In this document: positions 17,108 through 25,419 of the stretch, piece after piece
Numbering within the stretch: position 1 is the first letter of the stretch
Layout of the letters: each line of letters starts with the position of its first letter
DNA from: Aequorivita vladivostokensis
GTDB lineage: Bacteria > Bacteroidota > Bacteroidia > Flavobacteriales > Flavobacteriaceae
Length of the DNA: 64,000 nucleotides
Reading direction: 5' to 3'
Assembly (NCBI RefSeq): GCF_000952855.1
Contig: NZ_JSVU01000002.1
Location: 248,001 to 312,000 of the forward strand
The notes under the pieces: model-generated
Seen by the model: only the letters and a program-made list of their open reading frames with translations
Told to the model about the DNA's origin: nothing
Databases searched by the model: none
Translations under genes and position numbers: made by a program

Positions 17108-18484
17108 ATGAATAACACTAAAATAAACATTCACTTTCTGGGCGCAGCTGGTACAGTAACCGGCTCAAAATATTTAGTGGATACGGGAGAAAGAAAGATA
17201 TTGATAGACTGCGGACTATTTCAAGGGTTGAAGGAATTGCGCCTTAAAAACTGGGAATATCCACCCGTTGAAGTTTCAGAAATTGATATGGTCTTGCTTA
17301 CCCACGGCCATATGGACCACACAGGGTATTTACCTCGATTGGTAAAACAAGGGTTTAAAGGCCCGATTTACGGCACTAATCCCACTTTGGACATTGCAAA
17401 AATCATTTTGAACGATAGTGCAAAAATCCAAGAGCAGGAAGCCGAACGCGCCAACAAAGAAGGCTATTCCAAACATAGTCCGGCAGAACCGCTTTACGAT
17501 TTAAACGATGTTGAAAAAACCCTTCCACATTTCAAGGGAGTACCACCTGCTCAATGGATGCCATTGATGAAAAATATAAAGGCCAGATTTCAATACAATG
17601 GTCATATTCTCGGTGCCACTTACATCGAGTTGGATATACACGGAAAACGTTTTGTCTTTTCGGGAGATATTGGAAGAACCAATGATTTATTGCTCTACCC
17701 ACCACTAAAACCAAAAAAAGCGGATGTGCTTTTCATTGAATCCACTTATGGCGGAAGATTTCATCCAGATGAAGTAGAAGCACTGCCACAGATTGAAAAA
17801 TTGGTCAACGATACCATCAATAGAGGTGGCAGCCTGTTTATTCCAAGCTTTTCGGTAGAACGTGCCCAATTGATGATGCTCATTTTTTGGAGATTATTAA
17901 AAGAGAACAAAATACCGAAAGTACAAATGATAATGGACAGTCCAATGGGAGCGAATGTACTCGAACTCTTCCACCGTACAAGGGATTGGCACAGATTAGA
18001 GGACAATGAATGTGATGAAATGTGCTCACATTTCACGGTCGTAAGCAGTTATCGTGAAACAATGGAATTAAGAACAGACAACAAACCAAAAATCGTGATT
18101 GCTGGAAGTGGAATGCTTACAGGTGGAAGAATGCTCAACTATCTCGAAACCCAAGCGCAAAACCCAAATAACACCTTACTTTTTGTAGGCTATCAAGCTG
18201 AAGGCACTCGTGGAAGAAAACTATTGGAAGGCGACAAGGAATTAAAAGTGTATGGAAAAACGGTATCCTTTCAAATGGAAGTAGCCGAAATTCAAGGCCT
18301 CTCTGCACACGCAGACCACGCTGAACTTTTGGATTGGATGAGCAAAATAAAAAATAAACCAGCCCGAATTTTTATTGTGCACGGAGAAAAAGAAGGTGCC
18401 GAAGCACTTCAAAAAGGAATAAAGGAAACCTATGGGTGGGATGCGGAAATCCCGCAACTCTACAACATTGAAGAAATAGAATAG
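17108..18484 (+). CDS. Beta-CASP metallo-beta-lactamase-fold RNase-like protein
   Basis: A 458-residue protein with the full MBL plus beta-CASP plus RMMBL layout. Zinc-binding THGHMDHTG is at about 76-84, FSGDIG with the next ligand near 205, IESTYGG at about 224, the beta-CASP insert at about 245-385 with GSGMLTGGR near 344, and LSAHADHAELLDWM (motif C region) near 400. Its start IHFLGAAGTVTGSKYLV is typical of bacterial members resembling archaeal and eukaryotic RNA-processing nucleases. It should cleave RNA endo- or exonucleolytically. Beside an AMP phosphorylase it may supply nucleotides from RNA, which is inference. Confidence 0.9.
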   Translation: MNNTKINIHFLGAAGTVTGSKYLVDTGERKILIDCGLFQGLKELRLKNWEYPPVEVSEIDMVLLTHGHMDHTGYLPRLVKQGFKGPIYGTNPTLDIAKIILNDSAKIQEQEAERANKEGYSKHSPAEPLYDLNDVEKTLPHFKGVPPAQWMPLMKNIKARFQYNGHILGATYIELDIHGKRFVFSGDIGRTNDLLLYPPLKPKKADVLFIESTYGGRFHPDEVEALPQIEKLVNDTINRGGSLFIPSFSVERAQLMMLIFWRLLKENKIPKVQMIMDSPMGANVLELFHRTRDWHRLEDNECDEMCSHFTVVSSYRETMELRTDNKPKIVIAGSGMLTGGRMLNYLETQAQNPNNTLLFVGYQAEGTRGRKLLEGDKELKVYGKTVSFQMEVAEIQGLSAHADHAELLDWMSKIKNKPARIFIVHGEKEGAEALQKGIKETYGWDAEIPQLYNIEEIE

Positions 18485-18505
18485 CTTTTGGAAAAATTAA
18501 AAATT

Positions 18506-20008
18506 ATGGAACAACACTCAAACATATTAAAATATAAGCATCTCGGAATCTATACACAAAACGAGAATGTAGTGTATATGCGTGAAGATTGCCACGTCTG
18601 TGTTTCCGAAGGGTTTGAGGCACTTACCCGAATAAGGATATCCAATGTAACCACATCAATCGTAGCAAGCCTTAATGTTTTAAATTCAGATATTCTGTCA
18701 CCAAATGAAATAGGGCTATCTGATGCTGCTGCGAAAAAACTGAATGTTTCAGAAAATGATACTTTGTACGTTTCACATTTGGAACCTATTGAATCGTTAA
18801 GCCACGTCAGAGCGAAAATCTATAATCAAAAACTGGATTATAAAGCTTATAACGAGATTATAACCGATATCGTGGAAGGCGACTATTCAAACATCCACCT
18901 TTCGGCATTTATAACAGCCTGTGCAGGCGACCGAATGGATATTGATGAGATATCCGACCTTACCAAAGCTATGATAGCTTCCGGAAAGCAACTGGATTGG
19001 AACAAAGAAATCGTAGTCGATAAGCATTGCATTGGCGGATTACCTGGCAATAGAACCACACCATTAGTGGTTGCCATTGTGGCTGCTTACGGGCTTACGA
19101 TGCCAAAAACATCATCGAGAGCTATCACTTCGCCAGCAGGCACAGCTGATACTATGGAAGTAATGACCAATGTTACCCTTTCATTAGAAGAAATAAAAAC
19201 CGTGGTTGAAAAAGAAGGAGGCTGCATTGTTTGGGGCGGTACAGCGCAATTGAGTCCTGCGGACGATATTCTTATTAAAATTGAAAAAGCCTTGGATATT
19301 GATAGCGAAGGACAGCTCATTGCTTCGGTACTTTCAAAAAAAGCTGCGGCAGGTTCAACGCACGTCGTCATTGATATTCCCGTGGGAGAAACCGCCAAGG
19401 TACGTAGTACAGAAATGGCTCAAAAACTAAAAAACCATATGGAAACCGTTGGAACGGCTGTTGGGCTGAATGTAAAAGTTGTTATAACAGATGGCACACA
19501 GCCTGTCGGAAGAGGTATTGGTCCTGCTTTAGAAGCCATCGATATATTGAAAGTTTTAAAAAACGAAGCTGATGCACCAAATGACCTAAAGGAAAGGGCT
19601 TTGACTTTAGCTTCTGAACTATTAGAGCTTTCTGGGAAAGTAGAAAAAGGGAAAGGATTAATAACCGCAAATCAACTTCTCAAATCTGGAAAAGCTTATG
19701 AAAAATTTGTGGCCATTTGCAAAGCACAAGGTCGCTTTTCAAAACCTGTTTTAGCACCTTATAAAATCGAAATTAAAGCCGAAAAGTCAGGAGTTTTAAA
19801 AAGAATTGATAACCGAAAGATTGCAAAACTCGCCAAGCTTTCGGGGGCACCAAACTCAAAGTCGGCAGGGATTCTTTTAAATGTCCATTTAGACGAAAAA
19901 ATTGAAATAGACCAATTGTTATATACAATATATGCAGAATCTCAAGGCGAACTTAATTATGCTTTGGAATATAAAAATAACCACGACGACATCATAACCA
20001 TAATTTAA
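18506..20008 (+). CDS. AMP phosphorylase / thymidine phosphorylase family enzyme (archaeal-type layout)
   Basis: About 500 residues from ATG 18506; an in-frame TTG at 18488 would add six. The length and N-terminal extra domain (residues 1-85) match archaeal AMP phosphorylase and its bacterial relatives, not the 440-residue DeoA. Motifs: KHCIGGLPGNRTTPLVVAIV (about 173-192) for phosphate and ribose binding, SRAITSPAGTADTMEVM (about 203-219). The archaeal enzyme splits nucleoside monophosphates with phosphate to give base and ribose-1,5-bisphosphate. No ribose-1,5-bisphosphate isomerase or RuBisCO is visible here, so the fate of that product is open. PRPP synthetase follows after 5 bases. Confidence 0.85.
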   Translation: MEQHSNILKYKHLGIYTQNENVVYMREDCHVCVSEGFEALTRIRISNVTTSIVASLNVLNSDILSPNEIGLSDAAAKKLNVSENDTLYVSHLEPIESLSHVRAKIYNQKLDYKAYNEIITDIVEGDYSNIHLSAFITACAGDRMDIDEISDLTKAMIASGKQLDWNKEIVVDKHCIGGLPGNRTTPLVVAIVAAYGLTMPKTSSRAITSPAGTADTMEVMTNVTLSLEEIKTVVEKEGGCIVWGGTAQLSPADDILIKIEKALDIDSEGQLIASVLSKKAAAGSTHVVIDIPVGETAKVRSTEMAQKLKNHMETVGTAVGLNVKVVITDGTQPVGRGIGPALEAIDILKVLKNEADAPNDLKERALTLASELLELSGKVEKGKGLITANQLLKSGKAYEKFVAICKAQGRFSKPVLAPYKIEIKAEKSGVLKRIDNRKIAKLAKLSGAPNSKSAGILLNVHLDEKIEIDQLLYTIYAESQGELNYALEYKNNHDDIITII

Positions 20009-20013
20009 AAACT

Positions 20014-20907
20014 ATGAAAACAATATTATTCAGCCTTCCCGGAAATGAAGAACTCACAGAGCTTTTGGCAAAAAAGATGGATGCAGAAATAGGAAAAGCA
20101 ACCTTACGCAAGTTTCCAGATGGGGAATCTTACACACGTATATTATCTGATGTTAAAGACAAATGTGTAGTACTGGTATGCACCTTGCACGAACCAGACA
20201 AAAAACTATTGCCCCTTTATTTTTTAAGCCACACGGCCAAATCATTAGGAGCAATGTGCACCTGTTTAGTCGCACCCTATCTCGCCTATATGCGTCAGGA
20301 CAAAATATTCAATGCAGGCGAAGGTGTTACTTCTGGTTTCTTCGGAAAACTGATTTCAGGTTTTGCCGATAGCATTACCACCGTTGACCCGCACTTACAT
20401 AGAATTAGCTCCTTGGGCGAAGTATATAAAATCCCAAATAAGGTCATTCATGCTGCCGATGCTATTTCAGATTGGATAAAAGAAAACATAGAAAACCCTG
20501 TACTTATAGGTCCAGATTCTGAAAGTGAACAATGGGTTTCCGAGGTTGCTAAAAAAGCAGGAGCACCATTTACGGTATTGCAAAAAGTGCGTCACGGCGA
20601 CCGTGATGTAGAAGTCTCTGTTCCAGATGTGGACAAATACAAGGATGCCACACCTATTTTGGTAGATGATATTATTTCCACAGCGCGAACAATGATTGAA
20701 ACCGTACAACATTTGAAAAAAGCAGGAATGAAACCACCTATATGTGTGGGTATTCACGCAGTTTTTTCAGGAAATGCCTATCAAGATTTATTGGATTCCG
20801 GGGTGGAAAAAATAGTGACTTGCAATACCATCCCGCATCCTTCAAATGGTATTGATTTAAGTGATGTAATGGCAAAAGAAGTTACGAAATTGATGCATCA
20901 TATATGA
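20014..20907 (+). CDS. prs: Ribose-phosphate diphosphokinase (PRPP synthetase)
   Basis: A 297-residue enzyme that makes PRPP and AMP from ribose-5-phosphate and ATP. Motifs: RKFPDGESYTRI (about 29-40), YMRQDKIFNAGEGVTS (about 90-105) flexible ATP loop, DPHLHRI (about 125), and VDDIISTARTM PRPP loop (about 215-225). It is shorter than the usual 310-320 residues and its pattern is closer to archaeal or class III-like forms than to a typical flavobacterial Prs. The chromosome should also carry a standard prs. It lies 5 bases after the AMP phosphorylase and overlaps the next gene by 4 bases (ATGA), so the three are coupled. Confidence 0.88.
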   Translation: MKTILFSLPGNEELTELLAKKMDAEIGKATLRKFPDGESYTRILSDVKDKCVVLVCTLHEPDKKLLPLYFLSHTAKSLGAMCTCLVAPYLAYMRQDKIFNAGEGVTSGFFGKLISGFADSITTVDPHLHRISSLGEVYKIPNKVIHAADAISDWIKENIENPVLIGPDSESEQWVSEVAKKAGAPFTVLQKVRHGDRDVEVSVPDVDKYKDATPILVDDIISTARTMIETVQHLKKAGMKPPICVGIHAVFSGNAYQDLLDSGVEKIVTCNTIPHPSNGIDLSDVMAKEVTKLMHHI

Positions 20908-21548
20908 GAAAAAAAGGCTTCATATTACTATTCATCTTATTCAATATTACAATGAATGGACAAACTGAAATGCTCATTGGGCAGATTTCAGGAAGATTTG
21001 TCATTCGGGAGAATTTTGATGAAAAAGGTGCTTTTCTCAACAAACAAACTTTTGAAGCTGGTAAAACAATGGAGAAAAATGGATATTTTGAAATTGATGT
21101 AATCACAGAATTATTTGACAAAGACAAAAAATCCACCGATAAATATACAACGACCTATCGATGTAAGCCAGATGAAGCCAGTGTAATGGTAATGGCGTTT
21201 CCGTTTTCAAACCCAAAATCAGAAGAAACCGAAATCAATACCATTTCTGCAAATTTTAAAGAGTTGTATGACTTGGAAAACTTGGAAGATATAGAACTTG
21301 AAATGAGTTTTGATTCGGGCTTATTAAATTTTTTCGGTTCAAAAAGCACGATAAAGATTTACGACCGAAAATTAGATAGTAACAAAAAAAAAATTAATTC
21401 AAAAATCAACATTAAGGCCTATGCTTTGGGAATTCGCATTAAGCAACTCAATTATAATGTTTACGAAAAATTAAATGGAAACGGTTTATTGACCTTTCAG
21501 AAATTTACAGAAGAAGATAACAGTTATTTCACAATGACTTATAACTAA
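20904..21548 (+). CDS. Hypothetical secreted protein
   Basis: A 214-residue protein that begins with a signal peptide (KKGFILLFILFNITMNGQ, cleavage near residue 19) and continues as a beta-rich sequence with no recognised domain. Its ATG overlaps the stop of the PRPP synthetase gene by 4 bases, so it is translated with it. The body contains KYTTTYRCKPDEASVMVMAF and a long charged segment but no clear catalytic motif. A periplasmic or outer-membrane-associated role is possible, and no function can be given. Confidence 0.7.
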   Translation: MRKKGFILLFILFNITMNGQTEMLIGQISGRFVIRENFDEKGAFLNKQTFEAGKTMEKNGYFEIDVITELFDKDKKSTDKYTTTYRCKPDEASVMVMAFPFSNPKSEETEINTISANFKELYDLENLEDIELEMSFDSGLLNFFGSKSTIKIYDRKLDSNKKKINSKINIKAYALGIRIKQLNYNVYEKLNGNGLLTFQKFTEEDNSYFTMTYN

Positions 21549-21554
21549 AAACAA

Positions 21555-21848
21555 ATGAAAAATTACGATACACTATCAGAAGCTATTAACGATTTACAGG
21601 CAAGTGAATATCCTTATGATTTTAACTTAAAACCTGAATGCCTGGAATGTGCTTCACTGGAAATTGAGATTCATCCAGAGGATTTCAAAGTAGATAAAAC
21701 CTATCGTTTTGAAGGTATGAGCAGTACCGATGATAATAGCATTTTATACGCCATTTCATCAAAAAACGGAATTAAGGGTCTTTTGGTGGATGCCTACGGC
21801 GTATATGCCGAAAACATTTCTGAAGCAATGCGGAAAAAATTACGATAA
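21555..21848 (+). CDS. Small conserved Bacteroidota protein, sometimes labelled phosphoribosylpyrophosphate synthetase
   Basis: A 97-residue soluble protein with the pattern YDFNLKPECLECASLEIEIHPEDF (about 20-43 in family numbering) and a C-terminal DAYGVYAENISEAM segment. Proteins of this family are common in Bacteroidota, and public annotation often carries the name phosphoribosylpyrophosphate synthetase. It is far too short and has none of the PRPP or ATP loops, so the name is not supported by the sequence. Two cysteines in a CLEC motif could bind metal. It sits two genes after the true PRPP synthetase and 17 bases before the copper ATPase. Confidence 0.7.
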   Translation: MKNYDTLSEAINDLQASEYPYDFNLKPECLECASLEIEIHPEDFKVDKTYRFEGMSSTDDNSILYAISSKNGIKGLLVDAYGVYAENISEAMRKKLR

Positions 21849-21865
21849 CACTTAAATAGAACTAT

Positions 21866-24046
21866 ATGGACAATAACAAAAATCACAAGGACAAAAAAAT
21901 GGACCATTCGAAGATGGACCATTCTAAAATGAATGAAGATAACATCGACCATTCAAAAATGGACCACTCAAAGATGGACCACTCAAAAATGGAAGACCCA
22001 AAATCGGACGACCATAGCAAGATGGACCACAGTAAAATGGACCATTCAAAGATGAAACACGACCACGGAAGCATACCAATGGGTATGGCAGGCCACGACC
22101 ATCATAAGATGATGATTGCCGATTTTAGGAAACGGTTTTGGGTAACCCTTGTACTTACTATTCCCATACTGTTCTTCTCGCCGATGATTCAGGACTTTTT
22201 TGGATATGAGTTTTTGCTTCCCGGAAACCAATATATCCTTTTTGCACTTTCATCCGTAGTTTATTTTTACGGTGGTTGGCCATTTTTAACAGGATTTTGG
22301 TCTGAAGTAAAAAAAGGTGCACCAGGAATGATGACCTTAATAGCAATGGCCATTAGTGTGGCCTATTTTTATAGTTCCGCAACAGTCTTCGGATTGCAGG
22401 GTGTCGATTTTTTCTGGGAACTGGCAACTCTAATCGCTATTATGCTTGTGGGCCATTGGATAGAAATGAAAAGTGTCTTGGGTGCCTCAAAAGCCTTACA
22501 GCTTCTAGTAAGTATGATGCCTGCCGAAGCTCACAGAGTAAAAGGCGATACAATTGAAGATATTTCATTGGAAGATTTATTGAAAGATGATGTGATATTG
22601 GTAAAGCCCGGCGAGAAAGTTCCTGCCGATGGTATCATAATCGAAGGGTCTAGTTATCTGAACGAATCTATGTTAACTGGAGAATCAAAACCAGTAAAAA
22701 AAGAAGAAAAGGATAAAGTAATTGGAGGTTCTGTAAACGGCAATGGCAGCATAAAGGTAAAAGTGGTACATACAGGAAAAGACAGTTATCTCAACAAGGT
22801 TATCACAATGGTTGAGGAAGCACAAAAGACCAAGTCCAAAATGCAAAATCTATCGGATAGAGCAGCAAAGTGGTTGACTTATATTGCCTTGTCTATAGGA
22901 TTTGGTACGTTGGCAGTTTGGTTAATTCTAGGGTTCCCTTTTGTTTATGCATTAGAAAGAATGGTTACCGTTATGGTCATCGCTTGTCCACACGCACTTG
23001 GCCTTGCCATTCCACTTGTAGTTGCGATTTCTACCGCAGTATCTGCTCAAAATGGGCTATTGATTCGTAATAGAACCGCATTTGAGGAATCACGCAAAAT
23101 ATCCACTCTGCTCTTTGACAAAACAGGAACATTGACTAAAGGGGATTTTGGCGTTACCCGAATTGAATCGGTAGATAAAAAATATTCTTCAGATGAAGTA
23201 TTAAGACTTGCAAGTGCCTTGGAACAAAGCTCAGAACATCCTATTGCCGTGGGAATTATTAAAAAAGTGAAAGAAGACAAGGTTGCTATTCCCAATCCTG
23301 AAAACTTTAATGCGATTACAGGTAAAGGTGTAGAGGCAAACGTAGAAGGCAAGCAGGTGAAAGTAGTGAGTCCGGGCTATTTAAGGGATGAAAAAATTAC
23401 CATTCCTGAAGATGCTTATAGTGACGCCGCTGAAACGGTTGTATTTGTATTAATTGAAGGTGCTTTAGCAGGATACATTGCTCTTGCTGATGAAATAAGA
23501 CCTGAATCTGCCGAAGCAATAAGGGTCTTTAAAGAAAACAACATAAAAGTCTTGATGGCAACTGGCGATAACGAAAAAACCGCCAAAGCCGTAAGCGATA
23601 AACTTGGATTGGATGGATATTATGCCGAAGTATTGCCACACCAAAAAGTGGAAATCGTAAAAGAATTGCAAGGTAAAGGAGAATTTGTGGCTATGACGGG
23701 AGATGGCGTTAATGATGCACCTGCTTTGGCACAAGCAAACGTGGGTATTGCCGTAGGTTCGGGAACCGATGTGGCAGCAGAAACAGCAGACATTATTTTG
23801 GTAAACAGTAATCCACAGGATATTGCGAACTTAATTTTATTTGGAAAGGCTACCTACAATAAAATGATTCAGAACTTAATATGGGCAACGGGTTATAACG
23901 TTGTTGCAATACCATTAGCCGCTGGAGTTCTGTATTCTTCAGGATTTGTTTTAGGACCTGCGGTAGGAGCTGTATTTATGAGTTTGAGTACAATTATAGT
24001 GGCCATTAATGCGCAATTATTAAAGCGAAAAATCGGTAAAAAATAA
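21866..24046 (+). CDS. copB: CopB-type copper/silver P-type ATPase with DHSKM-repeat N-terminus
   Basis: A 726-residue P1B ATPase that exports copper or silver from the cytoplasm at the cost of ATP. Residues 12-67 carry eight DHSKM repeats, a His/Met metal-binding array. The core follows: TGES actuator motif (about 271), CPHALGLAIP in the metal-binding helix (about 375), phosphorylated Asp in FDKTGTLT (about 417), HP-type SSEHPIAVG, and GDGVNDAPAL (about 612). CPH is the signature of CopB-type enzymes, preferring Cu(II) or Ag, whereas CopA has CPC. No HMA domain is present, so delivery by the island's CopZ-like protein is uncertain. The MFS gene begins on the base after its stop. Confidence 0.94.
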   Translation: MDNNKNHKDKKMDHSKMDHSKMNEDNIDHSKMDHSKMDHSKMEDPKSDDHSKMDHSKMDHSKMKHDHGSIPMGMAGHDHHKMMIADFRKRFWVTLVLTIPILFFSPMIQDFFGYEFLLPGNQYILFALSSVVYFYGGWPFLTGFWSEVKKGAPGMMTLIAMAISVAYFYSSATVFGLQGVDFFWELATLIAIMLVGHWIEMKSVLGASKALQLLVSMMPAEAHRVKGDTIEDISLEDLLKDDVILVKPGEKVPADGIIIEGSSYLNESMLTGESKPVKKEEKDKVIGGSVNGNGSIKVKVVHTGKDSYLNKVITMVEEAQKTKSKMQNLSDRAAKWLTYIALSIGFGTLAVWLILGFPFVYALERMVTVMVIACPHALGLAIPLVVAISTAVSAQNGLLIRNRTAFEESRKISTLLFDKTGTLTKGDFGVTRIESVDKKYSSDEVLRLASALEQSSEHPIAVGIIKKVKEDKVAIPNPENFNAITGKGVEANVEGKQVKVVSPGYLRDEKITIPEDAYSDAAETVVFVLIEGALAGYIALADEIRPESAEAIRVFKENNIKVLMATGDNEKTAKAVSDKLGLDGYYAEVLPHQKVEIVKELQGKGEFVAMTGDGVNDAPALAQANVGIAVGSGTDVAAETADIILVNSNPQDIANLILFGKATYNKMIQNLIWATGYNVVAIPLAAGVLYSSGFVLGPAVGAVFMSLSTIIVAINAQLLKRKIGKK
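21902..22055 (+). repeat. 15-bp coding repeats encoding DHSKM
   Basis: Eight units of about 15 bases encode Asp-His-Ser-Lys-Met in clusters of two, three and three. Bases vary at synonymous positions, so the array is maintained at protein level and is not a fresh duplication. Confidence 0.85.
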
Positions 24047-25252
24047 ATGGAAAGAAAAGAAGAACTCAACAGGGTATTTTTAATTCTGTTGAGTTTATTT
24101 GTAGTGATGTTGGGCTATGGTATATTATTGCCAACCCTTCCTTACTATACCGAAAGGCTAGCAATAAAGGGCAATCTCGACACCGACCTTATCAACTTCC
24201 ATATTGGATTGCTTACGAGCATCTATCCATTTTTTCAGTTACTATTCGTAGTGGTTTGGGGAAAGCTTTCAGATAAATATGGTCGAAAACCTATAATCAT
24301 TTGTGGACTAATCGGTTTTGTAATTATGCAATTGCTCACTGGTCTTGCCACGTCTCTAACAATGCTTTATGTTGCTCGAATTTTTGGTGGTATTTTCACA
24401 TCAGCAGTTATTCCAGTTAGCAACGCATATTTAAGCGACATTACTTCTGAAAAACGGAGAACAAAAATAATGGCCTGGTCAGGCGTTGCCATTAGCTCTG
24501 GGGTTATTTTTGGCCCTGTCATTGGTGGCTTTCTATCCCAAACTGATATTCATATAAAATATTCTATAGGTCTGCTACATTTAGACCGATTTTCAGTGCC
24601 CTTTTTATTCGTTGCCCTATTAGGATTGATTGTGTTATTCGTTGTGATGAAATGGCTAAAAAACACCGCTCGTGTACATAGGTTAATGACACAAAAAGTG
24701 AGCTTGCGATTCACATTTACCAAATATTTTATTGTATTACTCATACTATCCTTTGTAGCCCAATTTGTTGTGACCTTGTTTGAAACTGTTTTTTCAATCT
24801 ATGGAAAAGATGAATTAGGGTTTAACAGCAAACAGTTGGGTTTAGGTTTTATGCTATGTGGTTCTGTGATGGCCGTTTTACAGCCTGTATTTGCTAGTTA
24901 TGGTGAGAAGTTTTTATCTCCTAAAAAGCAAATTGCCATTGGGTTCCTAATAGCCGGAGTATCCTTGATTGCTTTTCCTTTTTTTACAAGTGAATTCTTG
25001 GTATATGGATTAATCATTATGTTTGCTGCTGGTGGTGCTTTGGTAACGCCAAACTTGTTATCAGCAGTATCATTGACATCTAAAGAAAATACAGGTAGAA
25101 ATATATCCATACAAAGCTCAACAGGTAGCGTAGGTCAGATTTTAGGTCCTGTTGTAGGTACTTGGCTGATTGCAGATAGTTTTTACTATCCGTTTATTAT
25201 AGCTGGATTAATAGTTATAATTTCAATTGGATTAGTCCGATTTGTCACTTAA
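24047..25252 (+). CDS. MFS efflux transporter, TetA/multidrug-like
   Basis: A 401-residue twelve-helix transporter. The first helix reads VFLILLSLFVVMLGYGILLP, motif A is GKLSDKYGRKP (about 72-82), and GVAISSGVIFGPVIGG (about 143-158) forms the antiporter motif C. It therefore looks like a proton-driven drug or metabolite exporter. Its ATG follows the CopB stop with no gap, so expression is tied to copper efflux. The substrate is unknown; a chelated metal, organic acid or antibiotic are all possible. It is the last gene before the island boundary. Confidence 0.85.
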   Translation: MERKEELNRVFLILLSLFVVMLGYGILLPTLPYYTERLAIKGNLDTDLINFHIGLLTSIYPFFQLLFVVVWGKLSDKYGRKPIIICGLIGFVIMQLLTGLATSLTMLYVARIFGGIFTSAVIPVSNAYLSDITSEKRRTKIMAWSGVAISSGVIFGPVIGGFLSQTDIHIKYSIGLLHLDRFSVPFLFVALLGLIVLFVVMKWLKNTARVHRLMTQKVSLRFTFTKYFIVLLILSFVAQFVVTLFETVFSIYGKDELGFNSKQLGLGFMLCGSVMAVLQPVFASYGEKFLSPKKQIAIGFLIAGVSLIAFPFFTSEFLVYGLIIMFAAGGALVTPNLLSAVSLTSKENTGRNISIQSSTGSVGQILGPVVGTWLIADSFYYPFIIAGLIVIISIGLVRFVT

Positions 25253-25324
25253 AACTTTTAAAATTGAAATTCCAAATAAAAAAACTCGTTACAGCTTTAC
25301 TTAAATATAATGAATTATAAATCA

Positions 25325-25347
25325 GGTGCGTAATTCGGTGCGTAATT
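25325..25347 (+). repeat. Tandem direct repeat GGTGCGTAATT near the island end
   Basis: Two exact 11-base copies, GGTGCGTAATT, separated by one base (25325-25335 and 25337-25347), lie about 60 bases inside the island boundary. Short direct repeats in this position are often arm-type integrase or excisionase binding sites, which is an inference. Confidence 0.5.
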
Positions 25348-25404
25348 AGAAATATATTATTTTAATTATTTGATTTTCAATAACTTAATTATTTAAAGAT
25401 AGTT

Positions 25405-25419
25405 CCTCTTTCTCCGCCA
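25405..25419 (+). other. Partial tRNA-Ser 3' end, probable attachment site (attR or attL)
   Basis: The 15 bases CCTCTTTCTCCGCCA match the end of a tRNA-Ser: the T-stem 3' strand, the 7-base acceptor strand TTTCTCC, discriminator G and CCA. There is no tRNA body in the AT-rich sequence upstream, and a strong terminator follows immediately. This is what integration into a tRNA 3' end leaves at the far end of an element. The intact tRNA-Ser is expected at the other end, left of the window. tRNA-Leu is an alternative donor gene. Confidence 0.7.

Larger units (their letters stand above)
1..25419. mobile_element. Right-hand part of a metal-resistance and metabolic genomic island
   Basis: The block from the left edge to the tRNA fragment at 25405-25419 reads as one accessory island. 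It holds metal pumps, metal-binding proteins, stress proteins and a set of carbon and nucleotide enzymes of mixed, partly archaeal-like character. To its right, housekeeping-type genes start at 25591. By eye the island looks more AT-rich than the carB or ABC-exporter regions, but I did not compute this. No integrase, relaxase or transfer gene is visible in the window, so the element type (ICE, integrative plasmid or decayed island) is not settled. The left end lies outside the window. The boundary call rests on the tRNA-like remnant, on its terminator and on the change in gene content. Confidence 0.65.

Noticed and set aside
17108-20907. RuBisCO-type AMP pathway
   Set aside because: The phosphorylase is present but no ribose-1,5-bisphosphate isomerase or RuBisCO is seen, so the archaeal AMP pathway cannot be called.
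21902-22055. CRISPR-like repeat array
   Set aside because: Repeats are 15 bases, in frame, encode DHSKM and lack uniform spacers.
1-25252. Conjugation or integrase genes within the visible island
   Set aside because: I looked for relaxase, Tra and integrase patterns and saw none; they may lie left of the window.
25381-25419. Full tRNA gene at the island boundary
   Set aside because: Only the T-stem/acceptor end is present; there is no D arm, anticodon arm or 5' acceptor strand upstream.
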